Source: Basidiobolus meristosporus CBS 931.73 (Eukaryota > Basidiobolomycota > Basidiobolomycetes > Basidiobolales > Basidiobolaceae). From it: a DNA stretch of 28,869 nucleotides. The notes beneath the pieces are model-generated. The model made no database searches, was not told the origin of the DNA, and was given only the letters and a program-made list of their open reading frames with translations. The stretch lies in the NCBI GenBank assembly GCA_002104905.1, contig MCFE01000876.1, positions 1 through 28,869 on the forward strand. Direction: 5' to 3'. This document shows positions 8,982 through 19,274 of this stretch, piece by piece. Made by a program: the position numbers and the translations under genes. The stretch's first letter is position 1, and each line of letters opens with the position of its first letter.

Positions 8982-9471
8982 ACAAGGAAATGCTAATACT
9001 CTGGCACAGGAGATTTGGACACATCAATTCTGATTATTTGCGCAAAATGATCAAAGATCAGCTAATTTCCAGAGTAAAAATTGATCCCCCAGCTAGTTTG
9101 GAGCACTGTGAAGCCTGCATATATGGGGAAAAAGCCAGACAGCTGTTCAAGAGCTCTGGGTTAATCAAAACTAAAAAAATTAGATCTAACTCACTTAGAT
9201 CTGTGTGGACCTATGCAAAATGCATCCTTAGGTGCAATGCAGTATTTATTACTTTTATTGATGATTATACAAGATACATTTGGTTTTACTCCACACAGAG
9301 AAAGGAAGATGCTCTGTCTAAGCTCAGGGAGTTCAAAGCCATTGTGGAGAGAGAAACTGATGAAAAAATCAAGAAAATACAATCTAACAATGGTGAAGAA
9401 TATATTTCAAAACTCTTCATCCACTTCAGCAAAATTCTTGGAATAAAGCAAGGGACTACTGTCTCATACTC
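8982..9471 (+). pseudogene. Copia integrase, N-terminal part, frameshifted
   Basis: The zinc-binding domain is visible as L-W-H-R-R-F-G-H followed by C-E-A-C-I-Y-G (HHCC). The catalytic core starts in a second frame with T-H-L-D-L-C-G-P-M (about 9189-9215), which holds the first catalytic Asp. It returns to the first frame at F-I-T-F-I-D-D-Y-T-R. The second catalytic motif, usually S-D-N-G, reads S-N-N-G, so that Asp is lost. The coding sequence stops at S-Y-S where solo LTR copy A interrupts it at 9472. Confidence 0.8.
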
Positions 9472-10620
9472 TGTGGTAATGGAAAGTATTCCATTCCTAC
9501 AATATCCCAAAACCAATATTGCATGAATTTCTTTATTTTGATTATGCTATTGTAACACACAGTTGAAAGATCAAGAATTTTCAACTTTGAAGGCCAAATA
9601 CTCCATACCCTGACAAGCAATACACCCAAGAATATTATGTCATACAGAACACGCAGTATCCAACACATTCTTCAATTTACAGCTCATTTGAAGCAGTACT
9701 TAAGGAGTTATGACCAAAAGAGTCCAATTATTATATGTAATAGGCCACTATTGCCAGGATTACTATGGTGACTTTGATCACATGTAACTTTTGAACCAGC
9801 CAATCAATTCATGTGAAATCTTCAAAGGTGCTGCACCTATGTCTGATCTGCACCACTGCAAATTTTAGCTTTGTATTATGTGTATTGCTTGTGCAATTGC
9901 CCAAAAATTTTGATCCTTCAGAAATCTCATATATATGACTTCCCCAGCTGAAAAATAAAGGAGAGCCTCTCTTTCCAGAATCTCCGCGCTACAGTTACAA
10001 GTTTAAAGGTTACAAGAATTACCCTACATCACTTGCACTGTTGAGTATTCTGACTTTGATTGGTACTACATTGGTAAAGAGACTGCAAAGCTCACATAAA
10101 TCAAATCTAAGTTCTACAAGAAACTACCACTTTCTGTTGGAAAAGTCCCCTCTAAGAAACCCCTTTAAGAAACCCTATCACTCTAAAGAAGCCCCTTTAG
10201 GCACCCCTTTAATGTAAAGTCCACTTGAGAGACCACTACAAGAAGCCCCTTTACTCTAAAGACCCCTTTAGAAACTTCTACAACACACCCCTTTAGGTTA
10301 AAAGGGAGGTTAGAGTTTTCCATATTATGAAATATCATCTCAGAAAGGAAAGCGACTTCCAAATAAGGAAAAGTTACTTTAAAAGTAAATTAGCCCATTA
10401 GTCAACAGAAGGTCAGAACACTGCAATAGAAGTAAGAAACACTACCTATAGTATATTTTGAGCCTAAGATTGAGGATATTAGTGAAAGTTATATCTTATA
10501 TTGGTATATCAAACACCCAATAAACTATTTCAGTATTAGCATACTGGAAGTTGTTGTATATTGTTGATTAGTCTCTACATTGTAGAACAAGACCCAAAAT
10601 AATCATAATACAACACAACA
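9472..10620. repeat. Solo LTR, family ABC, copy A (1149 bp)
   Basis: It begins TGTGGTAATGG and ends CAACACAACA and is flanked by ACTC on both sides (9468-9471 and 10621-10624). Excising it rejoins the copia integrase as S-Y-S-P-Q-Q-N-E-V-A-E, the expected family motif, so the boundaries are exact. On the plus strand ATATATAT (9929-9936) is followed by AATAAA (9954-9959), suggesting plus orientation. A CCCCT-rich array follows at 10146-10307. Two other copies are at 15846 and 19275. LTR status rests on TG...CA ends, size, the short target duplication and promoter/poly(A) signals; no internal region of this family is in the window. Confidence 0.75.
10146..10307. repeat. CCCCTTTA array in solo LTR copy A
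   Basis: At least seven CCCCT words, mostly as CCCCTTTA, separated by variants of TCTAAAGA and GAAA. The copies in B and C differ in unit number, as in a minisatellite. CCCCT is the core of the yeast stress response element; whether it acts here is unknown. Confidence 0.6.
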
Positions 10621-11304
10621 ACTCCCCACAGCAAAATGAAGTAGCAGCGCATGCAAACAGATCAATAACTGATATGTCAAGATCTATGATCTATGATCAA
10701 AAATTATCCTATAGTTTTTGGTTGGAATCAGTTGCTAAAGATGTATATATTAGAAATAGAAGTTATAACAGAGTACTTTGTGATTCTACTCCATCTGAAG
10801 CATGGTATGGATACAGATTAAGTGCAAAGCATCTATGAATATTTGGGTGTACAGCATATGCTAAGAAACTGCCCCAAAATTAGTCAAAATATAAGCTAAA
10901 AAGTGTAAAATGCATGTTTTTGGGCTACCAAATGAGAGTAAAGCATACAGACCCTAAAATACCAAAGTAAAGAGGCTTATCAAGTCCAGGGATGTGTTTT
11001 TTGATGAAAGCTCAAAATGTTTACAAAACATGACATCAGATGATGACAAATATTTGATCTCAAGTCCACCAATTTCAGGGATTGAATCAGACCAAAATAA
11101 AGAGATTTTTTTCACTCCATAGGACTCTACAACCATGGTTTAGCCTGAAGCAGTGCCCAGGAATATCCCAGAAGTGATCTCCTCAGTATCAAATGCCAGG
11201 AGATCCAATTCAACAAGAAATAGCCCAAATTACTATATCAATCAGGGAACAAACTTAGCCTATACCTATTCTGTCCATATTGATGAGCCCAACTGCAAAA
11301 TAGG
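10621..11304 (+). pseudogene. Copia integrase, C-terminal part and linker
   Basis: Resumes the integrase after copy A. P-Q-Q-N-E-V-A-E-H-A-N-R supplies the conserved third catalytic Glu region. Next come S-E-A-W-Y-G-Y-R-L-S-A-K-H-L and I-F-G-C-T-A-Y-A, then C-M-F-L-G-Y, typical of the copia integrase C-terminus. Stops occur at several sites (for example near 10837, 10880 and 10969). The stretch from about 11050 to 11300 is the poorly conserved linker to reverse transcriptase; I see no other gene in it. Confidence 0.75.
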
Positions 11305-12068
11305 CCCTAAATAGCCCTCAGACAAAGTATTGGAGATCTGTAATGACTGAAGAAAAACAGGCCCTCAAGGAAAAACAAACTTGGGACTTGGCCAAATTAC
11401 CAATCAACCAAAAATCAATTAGATGCAGATGGGTTTTTAGGACAAAATAAAAGGCTGATAGTCCAACTGAAATATACAAAGCAAGACTTGTGGCCACAGA
11501 ATACTCTGAAACAGAAGGATTTGACTATACTGAGACCTTTGCACTGGAAGCTAAGTTTAACTCCATCTGATTGATATTGGTTATTGCAGCCAAATACAAG
11601 TCTTTTATGCATCAAATGGATGTAAAAACTGCATTTCTCAAAGAAGAACTTGATGAGGATATGTATATGGACCAGCCTGATGGGTTTGTTGATCAAGATA
11701 GCCCCTATTTGGTCTGCAAGCTTAAAAAGCTTCTGTATGGTCTTAAACAGTCACCAAAAGCCTGGAATTGTAAGAAAGATTCTTATTTGGAACTTTTGAG
11801 CTTCAAAAGGAGTAAAGATGACTATAGTATATACTATAGGCCAGGTAGAGCAAATCTAGTACTATTAGCTCTATATGTGGATGATCTGATTATAGCCACC
11901 AATAACTTAGAAACATTGGAAGAGACCAAATTTGGCCTATCCAAGGAGCTCAAGATGTTGAATCTAGGAGAACTCAGTTGCAACCTAGGGATTAAGTTCT
12001 CCATAGACAGAAGTACCCAGACTATCATGCTAAGCAAGTCCAAGCATATTCAAGATATGCTAAAGTAG
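11305..12068 (+). pseudogene. Copia reverse transcriptase
   Basis: A single frame covers the domain, with two internal stops (near 11448 and 11568). The N-terminal part has T-W-D-L-A-K-L-P, R-W-V-F-R-T-K and A-R-L-V-A. The open part 11571-12068 (165 codons) has M-D-V-K-T-A-F-L with the first catalytic Asp, the L-Y-G-L-K-Q-S-P-K-A-W block, and the L-Y-V-D-D-L-I-I-A active site. All three catalytic aspartates are present, so the damage is by stops, not by loss of active-site residues. It ends at a TAG at 12066-12068, where the family would continue into RNase H. Confidence 0.88.
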
Positions 12069-13062
12069 TACCAAAAGGGAGGCTGTAAACTGGCTGCTAC
12101 GCAATGGAGACAAACCTTAACTTGGTCAAAACTCAACAATATCAAGAAAGCTTTGTGCAATCTGAAAGCCCTGACTTTCCTTATCAATCTATAGTCAGCA
12201 GTCTGATGTATAGCATGCTCTGAACACATTCATATATCTCATATTCAGTGGGAGCTGTCAGCCAACATAATCAGAACTATGCATCTGGTCATATTGCAGC
12301 AGCTAAGTGGATTTTTAGATACCTAAAAGGAATTGCCAATATCTACTTAAGATACATTTATAAGGATTCAGAACAGAGTCTTGTGGGATACTCTGATGCT
12401 GATTAGGGACAAAGTTTGGAAGACAGATGATTCACCACAGAATACACCTTTCTTTACTGTAAAGGAGCAATTTCATGGAATTCAAGAAAGCAACCAACCA
12501 TAGCACTTTCTACCACAGAGACAGAGTATATGGCAGCATGTGAAGCTACAAAAGAAGCAATGTGGTTACATAAGCTTGACAGACTTATGCCTATGTCAAA
12601 AAGCATTTATTACTCTATTTCCGGATAATTAGGATGTACACAATTAGGTAGGAATCCAACTTTTATGCTAAAGCTAAGCACATAGATATGAGACATCATT
12701 TAATATGTGAGGCTATATAGAATAGACTTGTTTCATTGTGCCATTGATCATAGTACCAGAAAGTGCTGTATATTTTGTTATTAATTTGATATTTTAGGGT
12801 CATATGGATGTCAATTTTGATCCCAAATTGGCACTGTATGGCACCATCAGGCATGATCAGGCACCATCTGGTATGCTATGGCACTATTGGGCACTATGAT
12901 CAGCTGGAATGATGGAACAAGTCCAATAACTCAATTAGCTTAGTTTACACTTCTTCAGATGAAATGATTTCAGACATATTTACCAAACCATTTGCTGGAG
13001 ACAAGTTTGAATATAAGCTTGATACTAGAACTAGTCAGTATGAACATTTAGCTGAGTGGGAG
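12069..13062 (+). pseudogene. Copia RNase H and pol C-terminus
   Basis: The RNase H domain is recognisable in one frame from about 12200: K-W-I-F-R-Y-L-K-G, G-Y-S-D-A-D followed by a TAG where the family has Trp, I-S-W-N-S-R-K-Q, then [10 protein letters not shown] with the catalytic Glu. The downstream H-I-D-M-R-H-H segment is interrupted by the foldback element 12724-12924 and resumes as N-S-I-S-L-V-Y-T. It ends D-I-F-T-K-P-F, the usual copia C-terminus. The run GAGTGGGAG (about 13054-13062), directly before the LTR, is the likely polypurine tract. Confidence 0.82.
12724..12924. mobile_element. Short foldback element, 201 bp, AAT target duplication
   Basis: Ends AGACTTGTTTC and GGAACAAGTCC are inverted copies of each other and match the termini of the two larger foldback elements. 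AAT flanks both sides (12721-12723 and 12925-12927). Excision restores the copia frame (I-E-N-N-S-I-S). The interior is rich in GGCAC/GTGCC words. It has no coding capacity and is best described as a MITE. Confidence 0.7.
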
Positions 13063-13410
13063 TGTTGTAAAAGTCTGTAATTCCATGTATATATTCACCT
13101 AACTTAGTCACTTAGATCATGACCTTCAAATCCTAGAGAATACTGACCAAATTCCTTGTTGGAATTTACTTGGAATATTTTCACCAAAATACCAGGTACC
13201 CAGATCATAAAACTATCAAGGTTGTCCAAACTGCCCCAAACTTTGCACACATGATCTTGGGACCTTCTTTAGCCTATTCTACATTGCATTTATGCCAAGA
13301 ACATGTACAAGTATAAATGATACTTTTACATTCAATAAATCATTAAGTGAAAACCACACAATCTACTTTTCCTCCCAATCACTTCCAATATCTACAAGAT
13401 TCTTACAACA
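13063..13410 (+). repeat. 3' LTR of the copia element (348 bp)
   Basis: It starts TGTTGTAA and ends TTACAACA, a perfect 8-bp inverted pair. TATAAAT (13312-13318) and AATAAA (13334-13339) mark promoter and poly(A) signal in plus orientation. The right edge abuts GAAATGAGG of the gypsy-2 integrase, so the target duplication should begin GAAA(T). The left LTR is outside the window. Confidence 0.88.
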
Positions 13411-14540
13411 GAAATGAGGTAGGAACCAGTTCATCTCTTGTCAAACTTCTAACTCCATTGTTTGTCCAAACTGGAATCATAGAGTATTACTGGGTCTCCT
13501 AGTGATAGTGGCTTTGGTCTTACTGAGTGTGACTTGTCAAATGGCTCTTTGTTCTTCAGTCATGTATCCTTAAGTTGGTCAGCAACTCTGTTGATATTTA
13601 GTTCATGGTGATCAAGTTGCTGTGTATGAGTGGCTAGGAGATCTGCAGTCTGCCTATTGGGTTTCCAATCCAAAGAGTCCAAGTGACTGTGTCTAACTCA
13701 ACTGGTAGTATGCAGTCATGTCAATAGAGTAGCTTAAATGGCAAAAATCCAGTTGTTCTCTTGGTACTAATTTTATTGGCTCAGTGTGCAAGACGTAATT
13801 GCTGTGGCCACAGTGTTGTATTATTCTCACAGGTCTTGACAAGAGAATTTACTAGTGGTTCATGTCCACTCTCTACAATTCCATTGGCTTGAGGATGGTA
13901 AGCTATAGCAAAAGCAATGTGCATCTTGTACTTTGAGCATAACTCCTGAATCACCAAGGATGTCATCTCTCCTCTGTCAGAAACAAACTTTTGGATGCAG
14001 CCAAATCTGCAGATAATGGCTTCATGTATAAATCTCTATACAGTATGGCTCTTGTTGTTGGGCAAGGCTTGTGGTTCTGCCCATCTACTGAGGTCATCTC
14101 TAGCATCAACTAGGTACTTCTTTGATCCAGCTGTTGGCATATGGACAAGGTCAATACCAACCTTTTGCCATAGACAGATTGTGTAAGTAAGATGCAATGG
14201 CTGTTCATAATGCTTAGAGGATCTTTCTGGCAGGCTACACATGACTCAACAAAGTGTTGGATACCATAGTACATGTTTCCCCAGTAGTACCTCTGAGCTG
14301 TGGTATTGTAGGTGGCATCTCATCCTCAATGTCCTTCTGGTTCTCATTGGTGGATACTTGTCATGATGTTCAGTTGCACTTGTGGGGTAGTGACCACTCT
14401 TCTTGGCTTAATTCCATGCTTCACTTGTTTAAAGAGCAGATCATCTTTGAGATAGTAGTGGTGTGCCTTCTTTCTGAGCTTTCTAGACTCATAACTTTCC
14501 ATCTAACTAGGTTTCTTGAGTGGCCTTAGATATTCTTTGA
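13411..14540 (-). pseudogene. Integrase of gypsy-2, fragmentary
   Basis: Open pieces at 13781-13966 and 14036-14242 carry the core. The first Asp is in V-G-I-D-L-V-H-M-P, the catalytic Glu region reads G-I-V-E-S-G-H, and H-P-Q-A-N-G is present. The block around the second Asp (near 13975) is interrupted by a frame change. The zinc domain lies at about 14230-14400 in broken frames. The C-terminal GPY/F region is only partly present because the copia element inserted at 13410/13411, in the codons just before G-P. Confidence 0.8.
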
Positions 14541-15239
14541 TCAGGCTCAAGGTAGTTCTCTCTTGGTCTTTGATGGCAATCTGTTGATCTCTGCATCATT
14601 CATATCATCAAAGTGAGGGTCCAAGTCTTCAAATAATTGTGATCCCTTCCTGGAGAGTGCATCAGCCACAACAGCTGTCTTGCCAGGGATATGTCTGACC
14701 TCAAAGTCAAACACTTTGAGCCATGCCATCCATTGCTTTGTGGCATCATCAGGTAGATCAGGCTTGTTCATCATTCCTATATGTGGCTTGGCATCTGTCT
14801 CCAGGATGAAATGTGTCATGTATAGCTGTGACTTCAGCTTCCTCAGCATCTTCACAACTCCTAGTAACACTCACTTAATCTGTGAGTATCTATGTTCTCT
14901 AGGAGGGGATAGGCTGCTCTCATATCTGCAGGCATAGAAGTTGCCATCTTGATCATCTTGGCCAAGCAGTGCACCAGCTCCTATAGGGCTTGCATCAACT
15001 GCCAAAATAGGTGGTCATTCAGTGTTCTAATAGTTAAGAGGTCTTAGGACCAGTGGAGATACTAAGGCCTCTTTGAGTAATTGCATGGCTTCTTGTTCTT
15101 CTCCCCAGATAAATGGGGTATTCTTTCACTGTAGTTAGTAGAATGGTACTGCTATCTTAGAAAACTCTGGGATCCAGATCATAAAGAGTGCACAAGCTGC
15201 CACAAAGCCACAAGCTTGTTTTATGTTTGTGGGGGTAGG
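14541..15239 (-). pseudogene. RNase H of gypsy-2
   Basis: The open piece 14547-14870 carries M-L-R-K-L-K-S-Q-L-Y, L-E-T-D-A-K (catalytic Asp) and V-V-A-D-A-L-S-R (final acidic residue kept, unlike gypsy-1). A TGA at 14871-14873 replaces the Arg of K-R-E, exactly as in gypsy-1. The N-terminal half of the domain continues to about 15180 on the minus strand in broken frames. Homology with gypsy-1 and gypsy-3 is continuous across the whole stretch. Confidence 0.78.
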
Positions 15240-15845
15240 TCAGTTCCATATATTTTGTGTCTTAGAGTCTCCAGGTGAACAACCAAGGGTGTTGCATTTT
15301 TGTCCAGCAATGGATATCTCTGATACACCAAAGCTCCTTTTCTCACCACTGATGGTGAGTTGAGCTTCTTCAATGGCTCCTAATATGGCATTATTGTCTG
15401 AAATACGGTCATAGATAAACTTTCTTACTCCAGGCATAACTTCAGTGGTGTCCCAGAACTTTGGTCCTTTGATGCCTATGTCATCAACAAAGACAGCAGG
15501 TCTCACAGGTATAAGCTGGTACAGCACACATACCATGCATCTCTGGAATGGAGCCACAGAGTTTGTAGCCCCTTGGCTAAGTCTTGTTATCTTTAACAGT
15601 CCAAATGGTGTCTGTAGTGCAATCATATCTCTTGATGTCTCATCTAGGGGGATCTGATCAAATCCTGAGTAGAGATCATATGTTGAGTAGATGGAGTGAC
15701 CATCAAAGCTCTCTGCAAAATCATCATTAGATGGAGGTATTGCAGCATCTCTGATAGTGACAGTATTTGCAGGTTGCATGTCTTGCATGAATTGGAGCTT
15801 TCCATTTTTCTTTCTGGTCACAAACCATTCGTAAGCATGACTCCC
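15240..15845 (-). pseudogene. Reverse transcriptase palm of gypsy-2
   Basis: A 193-codon open frame (15240-15821) holds the palm and thumb. The first catalytic Asp is D49 in S-T-Y-D-L-Y-S-G, and the F-V-D-D box is D113/D114. The family block G-D-S-K-T-Q near the end is still Gly-coded where gypsy-1 has a stop. The fingers are cut off at 15845 by solo LTR copy B and continue at 17811. The chemistry-bearing residues are all present, but the domain cannot be translated whole. Confidence 0.83.
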
Positions 15846-16111
15846 TGTGGTAATGGAAAGTATTCCATTACTACAAAATCTCTAAACCAATATTGCACTC
15901 ATTTCTTTATTTTGCTTTTTGCTATTGTAACACACAAGTGAGAGATCAAGAATTTCCAACCTTGAAGGACAAATGCTCCAGACCCTGACAAGTAATCCAC
16001 CCAAGAATATTATGTCATACAGAACACATAGTAGTCAATACATGTTTCATATTACAGCTCATTTGAAGCAGTACTTAAGGAGTTATGACCAAAAGAGTCC
16101 AGTTATTAAAT

Positions 16112-16845
16112 AGACTTGTTCCGTTGGATAGTGCCACATTGAGCCATGAGTGCCAAATGATGCCATAGTGTGCCAGAGAGGCCAAGTGAGCCTCTACCTG
16201 GCCACAGAGTGTGAAACATAGCTCTGCATCTTCATGCAAAGCATCCCCTGTGTTTCACCCATTGTGTTGGAGAAAATCCATTTTTTGACCTTTTTTTTTG
16301 GATCAATGTTGTGAAGGATGTGTTAGAGCACAAAAGAATTGAAGATATGCATCTGGTACTCAATACCCATGGCACTCTGAATCTAGCTCCTGTAGCTTGT
16401 ATCATGTCACAAAAATGAATGGCACTATCTTGGTCCACTGGTACTATCTGGCACTATAAGTGCTTTGTATTGATCTTACTTTAGGTCTAATATTTAAATA
16501 TAGTGCCAGATAGTACCAGTGGACCAAGATAGTGCCATTCATTTTTGTGACATGATACAAGCTACAGGATCTAGATTCAGAGTGCCATGGGTAATGAGTA
16601 CCAGATGCATATCTTCAGCTCTCCTGTGCTCTTGCACATTCTGAGCTACATTGATCCACAAAAAAAGGTCAAAAAATGGATTTTCTCCTGCGCAGTGGGT
16701 GAAACACAGGGGCTGCTTTACATGAAGATGCAGTGCTATGTTTCACACTCTGTGGCCAAGTATAGGCTCACTTTACCTCTCTGGCACACTATGGTATCAT
16801 TTGGCACTCATGGCTCAATGTGGCACTATCCAACGGAACAAGTCT
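16112..16845. mobile_element. Foldback element, 734 bp, near-perfect palindrome
   Basis: Arms 16112-16457 and 16500-16845 are each 346 bp and are reverse complements at roughly 92% by eye, around a 42-bp loop. Termini are AGACTTGTTCC and GGAACAAGTCT. The flanks are AAT (16109-16111) and TAT (16846-16848). Comparison with LTR copies A and C shows an uninterrupted site here, consistent with a 3-bp duplication of TAT whose left copy has mutated. There is no open frame of its own; apparent ORFs are mirror images in the two arms. Confidence 0.85.
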
Positions 16846-17257
16846 TATATACTATGCCTTATTGCTAGGATTACTATGGTGACTTTGATTGCGTGTACCT
16901 TTGAATCAGCCAATCAAATCACGTGAAATTTTTACAGGTGCTGCACCTATGTCCAATCTAAGCGACTGCAAAATTTTATCTATGCATCATGTGTATTGCT
17001 TGTGCAATTGCCCAAAAAATTTGATCCTTCAGAATTTTGACATATATGACTTCCCCAGCTGAAAATAAAGAGAGAGCCTCTCTTTCCAGAATCTCCACCC
17101 TACAATTACAAGTTTAAAGGTTATAAGACTTCCCCTGCATCACTTGCACTGTTGAGTATTCTGACTTTGATTGGTACTACGTCAGTAAAGAGACTGCAAA
17201 GCTCACAAGAATTCAATCTAAGTTCTACAAGAAACTACCACTTTTCTGTTGGAATAG

Positions 17258-17500
17258 TCCCCTGTAAGAAACCCCTTTACTCCAAAGACACCCCTTCAGA
17301 CACCCCTTTAGTCTAAAGACCCCCGTAGAGACCCCTTTATGAAACCCCATTTCTCTAAAGAAGCCCCTTTAGGCACCCCATTAGTGTCAAGTCCACTCTA
17401 GAGACCACTACAAGAAGCCCCTTTACTCTAAAGACACCCCTTTAGGTCTAAAGACCCCTTTAGAGACTTCTACAACACACCCCTTTAGGTTAAAGGGGAG
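17258..17500. repeat. CCCCTTTA array in solo LTR copy B
   Basis: About ten CCCCT words plus one AGGGG, most as CCCCTTTA with TCTAAAGA spacers. This is the longest of the three arrays; copies A and C have about seven and six. Unit number varies between copies of one LTR family. Confidence 0.6.
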
Positions 17501-17810
17501 TCCAGAGTTTCCATATTAGCAAATATTTTCTCAGAAAGGAAAGTGACTTGCAAATAAGAAAAAGCTTCTATAAAGGAAATAAGTCCATTAGTCAACAGAA
17601 GGTCAGAACACTGCTGTAGAAGTGATAAACACTGCCTACAGTATATTTTGAGCCAAAGATTGAGGTAATTAGTGAAAGTTATATCCTCTATTGGTATATC
17701 AAACTCCCAATAAACTATTTCAGTATTAGGATACTGCAAGTAGTTGTATATTGTAGATTAGCCTCTACATTGTAGAACAAGCCCCAAACTAATCATAATA
17801 CAACACAACA

Positions 17811-18290
17811 TCCCATGGCAAGGCTCTAGGATACCAGCATCAATCTTCTTCTTCAGTAGATCATGTACATCAGCTTGGAGTCCTCTGTGCAGTGGGTAAG
17901 GCTTATATAACCAAGGTGTGTGTGGCACTGTATAAGTCTTGATAGGTTTTTCAATCACTGTCTTTAAGAGCCCCATCTCCTTGGCATTAAATGAGAAAAC
18001 CTTATCATGCCTTTTCAGGATGTCTTCAAATAAAAAATTCTCCTCTGGTGTTAGGTTTTCATTACCAATAATAAGTTGCGTAAGTCTTGCAGGTGCAAGT
18101 GGTATATCTTCTGGTGTTTTTTCTGGTGGTCTGATGTTATCAGCATTTTAAGATCCATTAGTCAAAGGTGTAGGTGATGGTCTAATCTTCTGTTCAACTG
18201 TCTTGTATTTTGTTTGAACTATGGCTGTCTACTCCAATATACCTAATGAGCAGCTCCAAGTGTTGGGGTGTTCATTGTTGGGCTCCTCAT
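17811..18290 (-). pseudogene. Reverse transcriptase fingers and linker of gypsy-2
   Basis: The minus-strand frame that ends in 17758-17976 carries K-P-Y-P-L, G-L-Q-A-D-V-H-D-L-L-K-K-K-I and A-G-I-L-E-P-C-H-G, the fingers just upstream of the palm. Solo LTR copy B cuts it after C-H-G. Sequence to about 18290 matches the protease-reverse transcriptase linker of gypsy-1 (P-E-K-T-P-E-D-I, L-L-F-E-D-I-L-K-R-H-D-K) in changing frames. No zinc or catalytic motif is expected in this linker. Confidence 0.78.
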
Positions 18291-18740
18291 CTTCTTCTAT
18301 AACAAGATGCATCTTCTTGCAAGCATAAGTGTCCTCTTATTGTTGGGTGTTACACCACAGAACATTGACTGTAGCCCTGAGTTTGATTCTAGTATAGTGT
18401 ACCACACTGAACCATCAGAGTAATTGGTAGTTGTAGCCTTAGTACAGGTCTCCCATGGTCTGCCTAGCAGAATGTTAATATTTGCCTTTTGGCAGATAAA
18501 GGGGGGAAGCCAGATCTTGATTCCTTGTACCTCAATAGGGAACTTGTGCACTACACCATAAGGTGGGCTAGATCCTGAGTTTGCATCAGTCATGTTCCAT
18601 CCAATATCTCTATCAATAGGCTGTAGCTCCTTGCTGCTAAGTGTCTTCCAGAAGTCTAGCAGCATAATGCAAATATTTGAAACACTGTCAATATGGCAGT
18701 CAACAGGGTCTTCATATACTTTCCTTTCAGCACAGCAGTT
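18291..18740 (-). pseudogene. Retropepsin-like protease of gypsy-2
   Basis: The open frame 18297-18665 holds the body of the protease, including I-N-I-L-L-G-R-P-W-E-T. Just upstream in the same frame the active site reads C-H-I-D-S-V-S-N (about 18680-18703). The aspartate is present, but the third position of D-[ST]-G is Val (GTT), as in gypsy-1. A small deletion near 18718 separates it from the upstream frame. Protease would cut the Gag-Pol polyprotein; this copy and gypsy-1 share the same aberrant motif. Confidence 0.78.
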
Positions 18741-18741
18741 G

Positions 18742-19274
18742 CTACTGAGTAAAACGTCTAATATGCAGTAGTATTGTCATCCTTTGGAGGTCTTCATGGC
18801 TTGTCTGAATTGTATGGGTGTCCATATGTTCAATGGCTTGCTGTCTTGTTCTAAGCTGCTCATTAAAGGTTTTCCTAACAGATGGGGATACACTCATGAT
18901 TTCTCCAACCAATAAAGTAAGGTTCTGCTTCAGCAGCTTCTTGGTGACCAGCTGAGGGCTTGAGTAGCTTGCTGTCTGTGAAGTCATCAAAAAGTGAGAC
19001 AATGGATCTTGAGTGGGCAGTACCCAAGGCCTTTTGTCAATGATAACTTCAAGCTCTTCATATTGGGATCTTCTAAGGATGGGTTTGTCAAGTTCTTCAG
19101 GAAGGTGTTTTTTGGTAGCAAAGGCATTAACTTTGTATTGTCTGTTGTCAGGGCTGCCTGGATATATTGTATAAGTCCCAATAGAGGCATGAATAGTAAT
19201 CTTACTAGTTGCTGAGTCAGATTTCTGGAAAAGAGCTCTCAACCCTCCTCTTCAGAAACTGGTGGGTACCCTTC
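18742..19274 (-). pseudogene. Gag-protease linker of gypsy-2
   Basis: A 166-codon frame (18742-19242) matches the N-terminal 100 residues of the gypsy-1 protease-RT frame (V-I-I-D-K, L-P-T-Q-D-P-L, L-L-K-Q-N-L-T-L-L-V-G-E-I-M-S-V-S) and extends it upstream with K-H-L-P-E-E-L and P-I-L-R-R. This gives the undamaged version of the stretch that is frame-broken in gypsy-1 at 5406-5570. I recognise no domain in it. It is cut at 19274 by solo LTR copy C. Confidence 0.7.

Larger units (their letters stand above)
8474..13410 (+). mobile_element. Ty1/copia retrotransposon, 5'-truncated by gypsy-1
   Basis: Plus-strand order is gag end, protease, integrase, reverse transcriptase, RNase H, LTR; integrase before reverse transcriptase is diagnostic of Ty1/copia. 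It starts abruptly at the gypsy-1 LTR end in the last Cys of a gag zinc knuckle and ends at an LTR whose right edge abuts gypsy-2 integrase sequence. Many stops and frameshifts show that it is dead. A solo LTR (9472-10620) and a foldback element (12724-12924) are inserted into it, and both leave the copia reading continuous when removed. Confidence 0.88.
15846..17810. repeat. Solo LTR, family ABC, copy B, with nested foldback
   Basis: It begins TGTGGTAATGG and ends CAACACAACA, with TCCC on both sides (15842-15845 and 17811-17814); excision rejoins the gypsy-2 reverse transcriptase. Without the 734-bp foldback element and its 3-bp duplication the LTR is 1228 bp. CATATATGAC (17041-17050) and AATAAA (17064-17069) match the promoter region of copy A. 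The first 30 bp form a hairpin (13-bp arms, 4-nt loop). Confidence 0.75.

Noticed and set aside
16232-16926. Open frames in both arms of the large foldback element
   Set aside because: They are mirror images caused by the inverted repeat, show no protein motif and are not kept in the second copy.
10146-17500. CCCCTTTA arrays as a CRISPR-like or telomeric repeat
   Set aside because: Units are short, irregular and lie inside LTRs with exact target duplications; there are no unique spacers.
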